Shown here: one piece after another, positions 51,530-59,089 of the stretch | Position numbering within the stretch: the stretch's first letter is position 1 | How the letters are laid out: every line of letters begins with the position of its first letter | NCBI RefSeq assembly: GCF_900106745.1 | Contig: NZ_FNNV01000012.1 | Coordinates: 62,001 to 126,000 of the forward strand | From: Paenibacillus sp. CF384 | GTDB taxonomy: Bacteria; Bacillota; Bacilli; Paenibacillales; Paenibacillaceae | Length of the DNA stretch: 64,000 nucleotides | Reading direction: 5' to 3' | The notes under the pieces: generated by a model | Databases searched by the model: none | The model's input: the letters and a program-made list of their open reading frames with translations, nothing else | Told to the model about the DNA's origin: nothing | Translations under genes and position numbers: made by a program

Positions 51530-53908
51530 ATGTTCAACTATGCACGCCCCATCTGGCCGGAAAGGCTAGAGCAGGAAATGAATTGCACCGGCGGCTTCAG
51601 AGCTCAGTTTCAAGGGATTGGGACTGAACGCCGGATTGTAAGAATCACGGCTTCCTCCCGCTATCGCGTTTATGTGAATGGACATTTCTGCGGTCATGGA
51701 CCGGCGGCAGGACCGCATGCCCATTACCGGGTCGATGAATGGGAGCTTTCGCCGAGTGTGGTGCAGGAAGGCTCGAACATCGTCGCCATTGAAGTCGCAG
51801 GCTACAATGTGAACAGCTTTTACACGCTCGACCAGCCTTCTTTTGTCCAAGCAGAGGTTGAGGTTGATGGCATTGTAGTAGCTGCAACAGGCGACTCGGC
51901 TCGAGGTTTCGACGTGTTCGTGCTTCCGGAACGCGTGCAGAAGGTGCAGCGTTACAGCTTCCAGCGTGCTTTTATCGAGGCCTACCAGCTGGATGCGCAT
52001 GTGCATGAGTGGCGCACAAACGCGGATTCGATTCCCGCTTCCCCGGCAGCTTCAGGTGCCCTTATGGAAGAGAAACAGCTTCTCCCGCGGCGGGTAAGTT
52101 ATTCGGACTTTGCGGTCAAAGCTCTGGCTGCCATCGTTGCCTCCGGCACGGTTGCGAAACGCTCCGCTGGCGGGGCTGACGTAAATTCCCCTTGGCGGGA
52201 CCGGGCGTTAACCGGAATTGGCCCCTTGTTCAAAGGCTTCGAGATCAGCGAGCTGGCGCTCCTGCCTACGGATGAGTTGGGAGAGCTGGAGACAAGCCTG
52301 CACAACGATGCTGCAGCCGTTTCATATGAAGGACAACCCCTTCAGTTGGGCACGCAGGATACTGTTATATTGGCTTTTGACCGCAATCTATCCGGGTTTA
52401 TTGGGATTCAGTTCACTTGTGAGCGGGCTTCGCGTATTGCGATTACATTCGATGAGATTCTCTTGAATGGCGATGTCGATCATCTGCGGCTGGAATGCTC
52501 GAACGTCATCCATCTCGCCTGTGAGCCAGGTACTTATGCCTTCGAATCGATTGAGCCGTATACGCTGAAATATATGAAAATCATCGTTCTCGAAGGTGAC
52601 TGCCTTCTCTCCGGCTGCAGCTTGCGGGAATATGCGAATCCGGATGCGGATCGCGCGGATTTCCGCAGCTCTGATGAAGCGCTGGGGTCAATCTTCGATG
52701 CAGCGAGGGAATCGTTCCGTCAGAATGCAGTGGATATCTTCATGGACTGCCCTTCTCGTGAACGTGCCGGCTGGCTGTGCGACAGCTTCTTCACGGCACG
52801 CGTTGAGGCCGATTTGACCGGACGTTCCGTCATTGAACACAATTTCCTTGAGAATTTCGCGCTGCCTGAGCACTTCGCTCATCTGCCTGAGGGCATGCTG
52901 CCCATGTGTTATCCCGCAGATCATTACAGCGGTGAATTCATTCCCAATTGGTCGCTGTGGTTCATTATTCAGCTGGAGGAATTCCGTTCGCGCGGCGGGG
53001 ATGAGGCGCTGATCCGTTCCCTGCAGCCTCGAGTGGATGCGCTGCTGCGCTATTTCGAAGGCTTCCATAATGAGTTTGGGCTGCTGGAGAACTTGGAGAG
53101 CTGGGTGTTTATCGAATGGTCGAAGGCGAATAGTTTTGTTAGCGGCATTAATTTCCCTTCCAACATGCTCTACGCCGGAGCGCTGGAAGCAGCTGGCCGG
53201 CTTTATCAGAACGACGATTACTTGGCGCAAGGGGTCGCACTGAAGCAGGTCATTAGGGAATTTTCGTTCGATGGGGAGTTCTTCGTTGATCAGGCGATTG
53301 AGAATGCCGATGGCGAAATCGAAATGACCGACAACCGCACTGAAGTGTGCCAATACTACGCTGCCTTCTTCGGGATTGCGGATGCCGAGACGCAGCACGA
53401 TTGGTACGCGAGCCTCGTTCACGATTTCAGTCCGAGCCGCGGCGCGGACGAACCAACTATCGCCGACATTAGCGACATCCATCCTGCAAACGCGTTTATC
53501 GGCTACTATTTGCGCATGGAGCTGTTATCGCAACTAGGTGCCTCCGCACAGCTGCTCGAGGAGATCAAAGCCTTCTTCGGCCGTATGGCTGAACAAACCG
53601 GCACGCTCTGGGAGCATAACCGAACGACCGCCAGCTGCAACCACGGCTTTGCCTCCCATGTCGTACGCAGTCTGTACCGCGATGCGCTTGGCATCGAGTC
53701 GCTCGATCTGTTGCAGAATAAGCTGCTGATCGCCTTCACGAATACGTCGCTGCAATGGTGCAGCGGGAAGCTGCCGACGCCGGAGGGGCTTGTCGAACTG
53801 GAATGGCGCATTGAGAATGGCGAGCTTCGTTACCGGTTATCGGCACCGACAGAACTTACGGTTGAGGTGCGTAACTTCAGCGGGAAGCTGCTTGTTCGGG
53901 AGGAGTAG
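51530..53908 (+). CDS. GH78-like (alpha-L-rhamnosidase family) glycoside hydrolase
   Basis: 792 residues from ATG 51530, preceded by GGAGG. The N-terminal beta domain (GTERRIVRITASSRYRVYVN, then SNIVAIEVAGYNVNSF) resembles the rhamnosidase N-terminal domain. The six-hairpin barrel starts at about 380 with the family segment VDIFMDCPSRERAGWLCDSF, which matches the DCPxR...GW signature with a one-residue shorter form, and continues with WIEWSKANS-like segments (WVFIEWSKANSF) and NRTTASCNHGFASHV, and a final beta domain. Family members remove alpha-L-rhamnose, but this subgroup is not well characterised, so the sugar is unsure. No signal peptide is seen. Confidence 0.8.
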   Translation: MFNYARPIWPERLEQEMNCTGGFRAQFQGIGTERRIVRITASSRYRVYVNGHFCGHGPAAGPHAHYRVDEWELSPSVVQEGSNIVAIEVAGYNVNSFYTLDQPSFVQAEVEVDGIVVAATGDSARGFDVFVLPERVQKVQRYSFQRAFIEAYQLDAHVHEWRTNADSIPASPAASGALMEEKQLLPRRVSYSDFAVKALAAIVASGTVAKRSAGGADVNSPWRDRALTGIGPLFKGFEISELALLPTDELGELETSLHNDAAAVSYEGQPLQLGTQDTVILAFDRNLSGFIGIQFTCERASRIAITFDEILLNGDVDHLRLECSNVIHLACEPGTYAFESIEPYTLKYMKIIVLEGDCLLSGCSLREYANPDADRADFRSSDEALGSIFDAARESFRQNAVDIFMDCPSRERAGWLCDSFFTARVEADLTGRSVIEHNFLENFALPEHFAHLPEGMLPMCYPADHYSGEFIPNWSLWFIIQLEEFRSRGGDEALIRSLQPRVDALLRYFEGFHNEFGLLENLESWVFIEWSKANSFVSGINFPSNMLYAGALEAAGRLYQNDDYLAQGVALKQVIREFSFDGEFFVDQAIENADGEIEMTDNRTEVCQYYAAFFGIADAETQHDWYASLVHDFSPSRGADEPTIADISDIHPANAFIGYYLRMELLSQLGASAQLLEEIKAFFGRMAEQTGTLWEHNRTTASCNHGFASHVVRSLYRDALGIESLDLLQNKLLIAFTNTSLQWCSGKLPTPEGLVELEWRIENGELRYRLSAPTELTVEVRNFSGKLLVREE

Positions 53909-53919
53909 GAGGAACGAAT

Positions 53920-54234
53920 ATGTCGCAGTATGAGCACATATACAACGAAATCGGCGATCAACTGGTCCTCAGCGATGAAGTCGTGAAGGGCAGCATGTTC
54001 GGCGCCAAATGTCTGAAAATTAACAAGAAAGCTTTTGCCATGTTCCACCGTGGCAACATGGTCTTCAAGCTGCCTGCGGACAACGGTGCCGCAGCTCTTG
54101 ACGGCGCGGGGACATTCGAGCCGTCCCCCGGCAAAGCGATGAAGGGCTGGATCCAGGTCCCGCCCGACCACGCGGATCAGTGGGAAGAGCTCTCGAGCAC
54201 GGCACTGCGTTATGTGCGCTCGCTGAGCGAGTAG
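53920..54234 (+). CDS. TfoX/Sxy N-terminal-like small protein
   Basis: 104 residues, starting 11 bases after the GH78-like stop with GGAGGAA upstream. The pattern VVKGSMFGAKCLKINKKAFA, followed by HRGNMVFKLPADNGAAAL, resembles the TfoX N-terminal fold, in which MFG plus a beta hairpin is typical. TfoX links to competence in some bacteria, but stand-alone domains in Bacillota have no known function. It is the third gene of the LacI operon, although a role in sugar use is not evident. Confidence 0.65.
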   Translation: MSQYEHIYNEIGDQLVLSDEVVKGSMFGAKCLKINKKAFAMFHRGNMVFKLPADNGAAALDGAGTFEPSPGKAMKGWIQVPPDHADQWEELSSTALRYVRSLSE

Positions 54235-54302
54235 CGATAGTCGGGTTCCCTAGCGCAGCTTCTCCAGGTGCAAGTATGTATTATCTGCTGGTGGCAATTG
54301 TT

Positions 54303-54343
54303 CGCAACGCTGTCGGATGCGACAGGATATTGACAGCGTTGCG
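54303..54343 (+). terminator. Large hairpin after the LacI operon (possible terminator)
   Basis: A perfect 12-bp stem CGCAACGCTGTC/GACAGCGTTGCG (54303-54314 with 54332-54343) with a 17-base loop lies 69 bases past the stop. It lacks a T-run, so termination by it is uncertain. Confidence 0.4.
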
Positions 54344-54349
54344 CATCAT

Positions 54350-54490
54350 TTCGTATAACCATACACCATCACACACTAGCACTCACTATTACGCATCTTC
54401 ACACACCATTACTCATCTTCACGGCCATCGCGCACCATCTTGCAACTTCACGCACTATCTCACATCATCAGGACCATCACACCTCGCGCT
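54350..54490. repeat. Degenerate CAC/CAT-rich tract
   Basis: About 140 bases made almost wholly of CAC, CAT, TCA and ACT triplet-like words (ACACCATC, TCACACA, CATCTTCA several times), with strong strand bias. It looks like a decayed CAC microsatellite. No supported gene lies here. Confidence 0.55.
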
Positions 54491-54499
54491 TGATTGAGG

Positions 54500-54690
54500 A
54501 AATGTTTCCATTTATGCAACATTTATCGAGCAATACCCGCCTAACGGAGGAAATGTTGCGCTAAATACAACATTTTCATCTCATTAAGCCGTATGCGGGC
54601 CATTCTTCATGGAAATGTTGCCATTTGTGCAACATTGGGCTCCATTTACCCACCGATGAGGTGAAATGTTGCATTTCCGGCATCATTTTC
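54500..54690. repeat. Four further TGTTGC/GCAACA hairpins
   Basis: Copies of the element seen at 17.1-17.6 kb occur near 54501, 54552, 54614 and 54665, spaced about 50-60 bases: ATGTTTCC-GCAACAT, ATGTTGCG-ACAACAT, ATGTTGCC-GCAACAT and ATGTTGCA-GCATCAT. As at 17 kb they fill a gap between converging genes and follow a CAC-rich tract. Confidence 0.8.
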
Positions 54691-54723
54691 ACGCCCAGCC
54701 GCCTAGCCCGCTCGCAACAAAAC

Positions 54724-54774
54724 AAAAAGCTGCTCCAATAGTCGCCTAATCGCAACTAGTGGAGCAGCTTTTAT
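54724..54774 (-). terminator. Terminator of the ROK kinase gene
   Basis: A perfect 13-bp stem AAAAGCTGCTCCA/TGGAGCAGCTTTT (54725-54737 with 54760-54772) is followed by TTTTTG on the minus strand, close to the stop at 54778. Confidence 0.88.
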
Positions 54775-54777
54775 TCC

Positions 54778-55656
54778 TTACTTCGCGGCAAGCGCACGCA
54801 GGCCGAGTGCCAGCGCGCCGCTCAAGCCGGCGTTGTCGCCAAGACCCGGTGGCACGATGTACTCGTCGATGCCGCCAAGCAACGCTTCCGCACTGACGTA
54901 ACCGTTCAGGTTCTTACGAACCTCTTCACGGATGAGCGGGAAGAGGTGCTCCTGATGCATAACGCCGCCGCCTAGAATAACACGCTTCGGCGACATGAGC
55001 AGAACCGCACTCGATACGGCCTGTCCAATATAGAAAGCCTCCATCGCCCAAGCCGGGTGATCCACGCCTAGCTCGCTGCCCTTCACTTTCCATCTGCCCT
55101 CAAGCGCCGGACCTGCAGCCATACCCTCCAAGCAATCGCCATGATACGGGCAGAAGCCTTCATACGTATCCTCAGGATGACGACGCGTCAACACGTGTCC
55201 GCCTTCTGGGTGAACCAATCCATGAACGAGCTTGCCTTCTGCATATACGCCGACACCGACACCGGTACCGATCGTGTAATAGAGACAGCTGTCCAGTCCG
55301 GCAGCCGCGCCCCAAGTAGCTTCACCCAGCGCTGCCGCGTTTACATCGGTATCCCAGCCAAAAGGAACGTCAAACACTTTGCGCAGCTCCGGCAGGAATG
55401 GATAGTTGCCCCAGCCCGGCTTCGGCGTTGTCGTAACATAGCCGTATAACGGGCTATCCGGATCAATATTAATCGGACCGAACGAGCCGATTCCGATGGC
55501 TTCTACTTCTTTCTCACGGAAATACGCGATCACGTTCGCCAGCGTCTTCTCCGGCTGCTCGGTCGGGAAGCTTACCCGATCCAGAATTTCGCCTTTCTCA
55601 TTACCGATCCCGCAAACAAACTTCGTACCGCCGGCTTCCACCGCTCCAATAAGCAT
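54778..55656 (-). CDS. ROK family fructokinase
   Basis: 292 residues. The ATP-binding start is LIGAVEAGGTKFVCGIGNEK. The ROK core has IGIGSFGPINIDPDS, DTDVNAAALGEATWGAA, YTIGTGVGVGV and LVHGLVHPEGGH, and a zinc knuckle FCPYHGDCLEGMAAGPAL (His and Cys ligands) that is typical of the bacterial fructokinase subgroup. The C-terminal half has RVILGGGVM. It phosphorylates fructose or a related hexose in the cytoplasm. ATG 55656 follows GGGAGGAACTGGGG. It is a single gene with its own terminator; a GH172 2 kb upstream could supply fructose. Confidence 0.93.
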   Translation of the reverse strand: MLIGAVEAGGTKFVCGIGNEKGEILDRVSFPTEQPEKTLANVIAYFREKEVEAIGIGSFGPINIDPDSPLYGYVTTTPKPGWGNYPFLPELRKVFDVPFGWDTDVNAAALGEATWGAAAGLDSCLYYTIGTGVGVGVYAEGKLVHGLVHPEGGHVLTRRHPEDTYEGFCPYHGDCLEGMAAGPALEGRWKVKGSELGVDHPAWAMEAFYIGQAVSSAVLLMSPKRVILGGGVMHQEHLFPLIREEVRKNLNGYVSAEALLGGIDEYIVPPGLGDNAGLSGALALGLRALAAK

Positions 55657-55748
55657 TGTCCCCAGTTCCTCCCAGTCGTTGTGTCACCATATTTAGTTTA
55701 TCTATTAAGCAAAATAGCAAAATTACCCGAGAACAGCAAGACTTTGTT

Positions 55749-56480
55749 CTAGATGATCCCGCTAAGCCAGCCCCAAACCGCCTGCAGCGTCAGCCACTGG
55801 TTCGACAAGCCCATCCGATTCGTATACGGCGCATGCTCTCGAAAATAATCCGCATGTTTGCCAATAATCGGTACGCCGCATGCTCCGGCCGGCCCATGCT
55901 TATCCGGCTGCCATACAGGCAGGAAGCCGCGCTGCCCACGAGCCCAGCCGCCGAATGTGCCCAACCGGCTAATCCTATCCACCGCTCTGTCACCAGCCGA
56001 CTCCGCGGTAGCATGAACAAACAGTACCGACTGCCGCAGCTCCTGCGCAATGCGGCATCGCGGCGAGCCAATCATCACTACCGGGCTCGGTGCCCCGCCC
56101 TCTTGCTCATGCAGGAGCTTCGCCGCCTGCACGGCTGCTACGCCTCCGCCGCTGTGGCCGATCAGAATCGTCCGGCCTCCCTGCTGCCCGCGGCGAAGTC
56201 GTCCGGCCTGAATCTCGGCGACCACGCGCTTCCCGCCAATGGAGCGATCAGCATGCCGCGAGCTAAGCCGCATATCACGCCCGATTTCCCAGAGCTGAGG
56301 GATGACGTTCCGACTCCAATCCCCATAAGGGAAGAGCAGCTGCGAAGCACCTACCTCGTAGCCTTCTCGAGTCAGTATAGCATGCAGCGAAGCTCGAAAG
56401 CTCTCCATGAATTGCGGAGCAGTCGCCAGACCGCTCAGCAGATAGAGCGAGACTTCGCCTTTGGCAGGAGGATTACTCAT
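55749..56480 (-). CDS. Alpha/beta hydrolase (lipase/esterase-like)
   Basis: 243 residues from ATG 56480, following AAGGGGAAGGA. The fold has LYLLSGLATAPQFMESFRAS near the N-terminus and the nucleophile elbow TILIGHSGGGVAAVQAAKLL, where Ser is the nucleophile. SPVVMIGSPRCRIAQELRQ leads to the strand preceding the acid; the final His is probably in IIGKHADYFREH. There is no signal peptide. The start overlaps the end of the M48 protease gene by eight bases, so translation is coupled. The substrate is unknown. Confidence 0.85.
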   Translation of the reverse strand: MSNPPAKGEVSLYLLSGLATAPQFMESFRASLHAILTREGYEVGASQLLFPYGDWSRNVIPQLWEIGRDMRLSSRHADRSIGGKRVVAEIQAGRLRRGQQGGRTILIGHSGGGVAAVQAAKLLHEQEGGAPSPVVMIGSPRCRIAQELRQSVLFVHATAESAGDRAVDRISRLGTFGGWARGQRGFLPVWQPDKHGPAGACGVPIIGKHADYFREHAPYTNRMGLSNQWLTLQAVWGWLSGII

Positions 56481-57762
56481 GCGTTCCTTCCCCTTTATGC
56501 TCACGTTCGAACTTCATAGCCGCCGCAATCCGCTCCAGATCGCTCGGATGCGTATCCCGGAACCAGCGCACGAGCAGCGGAGGATTAATATCGCTCAGCG
56601 TAATGACCGCAGTTTTCTGCTGCATCGAGATCGAGCCGTCCGCACTGCCGAGCAAATCCATTGCATAGGCATCAGCCGCGGATTCCGCGCCTCGCGATAC
56701 GAGATTGCTAACCGGCAGCGACGCGAAGGACAGCACCGCGATAATCAGCAGCAAGAGCGGCAGTGCCGTTATATCGGAGCGACTGCGAATGCCGAAGCGA
56801 TCCCCGTAGCGGCGAATGCTCCAAGTGTAGATCCAGCCGCCAACAACAATAACCACAAGGGACGAACCGACAGCGCCTAGTGCGCTCCACTCTAAGTGGT
56901 GCATCACATAGTGCCCCATCTCATGCGCCATAATGAGCAGAATCTCCTGCTCGGTCAACTGTTTCAGCGTCGTGTCCCACAGCACGATTCGCAGAGAAGA
57001 ACCAATCCCTGTCACATAAGCGTTAATCGCATTGGTCTTGGTGGACATATCCGCCTCATACACACGATCAGCAGGGATATCCGCTTTCGCAGCAAGCTCC
57101 AGAATACGTTGCTCCAGCTGCGGATTAGACAGCTCCGTAAAATGATTGTACAGCGGATCGATGACGACCGGCTGCACATACATCATGAATACCGTGAACG
57201 GGACCGAAATCAGCCACAGCTTCAGCCACCATCTGCCCTTGCGCGAGAGAATCCAGAACGCAACTGCAGAGACGGCGAGCAGCGTCACATACCCCACGCC
57301 AAAGGCAACCAGCTTATCCCGAATCCACCCCGGCACAGGCTGCGTCGTAATGCCATACGACTTCGACAAGCTATAGCCAAACACACGAAGCGGCAAATAG
57401 AGCAGAAACGAAGCCGCGTCAACCAGCAGCACGAAGATCGGAAACCGCACAACAAGCGGCAGCCCCCGGCGCTCCAAGGCATCCCGCCAATAACGAGCGA
57501 GACCGCCGAAGAGCAGAAACAGATAAATCAACCATTCCCAAGGCCCGCTAATGAAGAATATCCAATTACGCAGCGCATTCAACACCGCACTATCCTTCAA
57601 CTGCTCCGCGCTGAAGAAGGTCGCCGGATCGGCGGCGGTCCCGACATACGCTGCCGGTACGTTATTCGGAGACGTAAACCAGACATATACAGCCATCAAG
57701 ACCGCATACACGGCTGTTAGTGCGACCCATTTCCATAACCCGGCGAACTTACGCGAAGGCAT
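56473..57762 (-). CDS. M48 family membrane metallopeptidase (Ste24/CAAX protease 1-like)
   Basis: 429 residues from ATG 57762, with AGGTGG seven bases upstream. It has seven or so membrane helices (ALTAVYAVLMAVYVWF; LIYLFLLFGG; FPIFVLLVDAASFLLYLPL; VAFGVGYVTLLAVSAVAFWI; LWLISVPFTVFMMYVQPVVI). The zinc motif HEMGH is in ILLIMAHEMGHYVMHH, and the third ligand Glu is in RGAESAADAYAMDLLG. The order matches Ste24-type proteases, which clip membrane-associated peptides. Its last bases overlap the alpha/beta hydrolase start, so the two are co-transcribed. Confidence 0.93.
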   Translation of the reverse strand: MPSRKFAGLWKWVALTAVYAVLMAVYVWFTSPNNVPAAYVGTAADPATFFSAEQLKDSAVLNALRNWIFFISGPWEWLIYLFLLFGGLARYWRDALERRGLPLVVRFPIFVLLVDAASFLLYLPLRVFGYSLSKSYGITTQPVPGWIRDKLVAFGVGYVTLLAVSAVAFWILSRKGRWWLKLWLISVPFTVFMMYVQPVVIDPLYNHFTELSNPQLEQRILELAAKADIPADRVYEADMSTKTNAINAYVTGIGSSLRIVLWDTTLKQLTEQEILLIMAHEMGHYVMHHLEWSALGAVGSSLVVIVVGGWIYTWSIRRYGDRFGIRSRSDITALPLLLLIIAVLSFASLPVSNLVSRGAESAADAYAMDLLGSADGSISMQQKTAVITLSDINPPLLVRWFRDTHPSDLERIAAAMKFEREHKGEGTHE

Positions 57763-57811
57763 AGGACTACCACCTGCTTTTCCAATGTTTAGGTTGTCAT
57801 TATCATAGCAC

Positions 57812-57845
57812 AGAAAAGAAGCCGACTCATCTTGAGCCGGCTTCT
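57812..57845 (-). terminator. Terminator of the GH172 gene
   Basis: A 12-base stem with one mismatch, AGAAGCCGACTC/GAGCCGGCTTCT (57817-57828 with 57834-57845), is followed by TTTTCTG on the minus strand, 18 bases after the stop. Confidence 0.8.
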
Positions 57846-57863
57846 GCCTGAGGCATCCATCAA

Positions 57864-58949
57864 TTAGATAACTTCCCGCTCATCGTTACCCGGCAAAACC
57901 GGGAATGGCGCATGCGGCTCCGCTTGATACCAGAACGTAGTCGAAGCGATATCGCTTTGCTGCGGCAGGTAGCGACCGCCGGACCGCCAGCCCAGATCTT
58001 GTATCGTCACGCGCAGCTCGGAATCGAAACGAATCGGATCCTGCACATGCCAGCGATACATGCCGAAACGCTGTTGACTGCGGTACAGGCCATCCGGCTT
58101 AATGACTTGGTGCATGCCGAGGAACGGCGTGGAGTAAACTCCGTATTGTCCCTGCGGATGCTCCCAGTTCCAAGCGCCGCCGAAATAATCCTCCGTACCC
58201 GTTCCACAGATTGTCGGGTATTCCGTGTCCCCGTCCATGAAGAACTTGATTTCGCCCTCGCCCCACCAGCCGGTGTTGTTTACTTGCCAAGCGAGGTAAG
58301 TACCTACGTAATGGCCTTTACCTTTAACGCCGTCAATTAACGTATGAACATCCTTGTAAGCGACCGGATTGCTTCTTCTCCACTGCGCGTGGAAATACGC
58401 CATATCCTCCGGCACTTCCGTAAGGGTGTAATCGATTTGATAATACAGGACAGCCTTGTCCGACTTCGACGTATTCTCCATCGTGAGGCGCGCCGAGCCG
58501 CGGAAAGGCATTTGCCAGTAGCTGTTCATGCCTCCGGCCGGATTAACCGCAACCGGGAACGAATTCACGTTGCAGCGCTCTTGCCAGCCATTACAGAAGT
58601 AGTCGCCGACAGGTACTTCTACGGAAGGCGTCTCCTCATTATCCCAATAAATGCGGAAGATCATATTTCTCCACGAACCGGGATGGCAGGTCAACCAAAT
58701 ATGTTGAATCGCACCGGGTCCGGCAATTTCGCCCATCGTTAATGTTTCGCCCGCCGCGATTTCGACGGATGGCGATACTTTCCAGCCGACTCCCAAATCA
58801 CGTGCGCAGTTTGCACCTGTTCCCTCTGCAGCCATGGCTCCTTTGCCTGGCTCACCCGTAAAGTTCTCCGGGCTGATCGATCTTGTCTTGGCATTCGACA
58901 GTCGTGCTAAGTTTCCAATTCCCAAATCCAAACCATTAAAGTTATACAA
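57864..58949 (-). CDS. Glycoside hydrolase family 172 (DUF2961) protein
   Basis: 361 residues. The conserved N-terminus LSNAKTRSISPENFTGEPGK and later IQHIWLTCHPGSWRNMIFRI, VPVGDYFCNGW, WWGEGEIKFFMDGD and ICGTGTEDYFGGAWNWE are the DUF2961 signatures; catalytic Glu residues are expected in the GEGEIKF and GTEDYF segments. Characterised GH172 enzymes act on alpha-D-fructofuranosides, difructose anhydrides or arabinofuranosides. A TTG at 58949 (AGGGAG 11 bases upstream) is preferred over a GTG at 58961, which overlaps that site. It has its own promoter, a cre-like site and a terminator. Confidence 0.9.
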   Translation of the reverse strand: MYNFNGLDLGIGNLARLSNAKTRSISPENFTGEPGKGAMAAEGTGANCARDLGVGWKVSPSVEIAAGETLTMGEIAGPGAIQHIWLTCHPGSWRNMIFRIYWDNEETPSVEVPVGDYFCNGWQERCNVNSFPVAVNPAGGMNSYWQMPFRGSARLTMENTSKSDKAVLYYQIDYTLTEVPEDMAYFHAQWRRSNPVAYKDVHTLIDGVKGKGHYVGTYLAWQVNNTGWWGEGEIKFFMDGDTEYPTICGTGTEDYFGGAWNWEHPQGQYGVYSTPFLGMHQVIKPDGLYRSQQRFGMYRWHVQDPIRFDSELRVTIQDLGWRSGGRYLPQQSDIASTTFWYQAEPHAPFPVLPGNDEREVI

Positions 58950-58974
58950 GTCGCTGTACACTCCCTACGTTAGA

Positions 58975-58990
58975 ATGAAAACGGTTTACT
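58975..58990. promoter_or_regulatory. cre-like site upstream of GH172
   Basis: ATGAAAACGGTTTACT matches the CcpA consensus WTGNAANCGNWNNCAW except near its 3' end (two mismatches). It lies just downstream of the promoter, where it could act as a repression site. Confidence 0.35.
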
Positions 58991-59007
58991 TTTGTAACAT
59001 GGCACCT

Positions 59008-59037
59008 ATGCTACTCCCGCTTGGGACAAACTGTCAA
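59008..59037 (-). promoter_or_regulatory. Promoter of the GH172 gene
   Basis: TTGACA (59032-59037) and TAGCAT (59008-59013) are 18 bases apart on the minus strand. Confidence 0.55.
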
Positions 59038-59048
59038 CGTTTTTTTGT

Positions 59049-59086
59049 AAAAAAAAGCAAGCCCACCCAGCTGGCGGACTTGCTTC
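59049..59086 (-). terminator. Terminator of the GGDEF-EAL/binding-protein operon
   Basis: AAGCAAG pairs with CTTGCTT at the two ends of a GC-rich hairpin (59055-59085), followed by TTTTTTTT on the minus strand. It is directly past the stop at 59090. Confidence 0.88.
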
Positions 59087-59089
59087 TTA

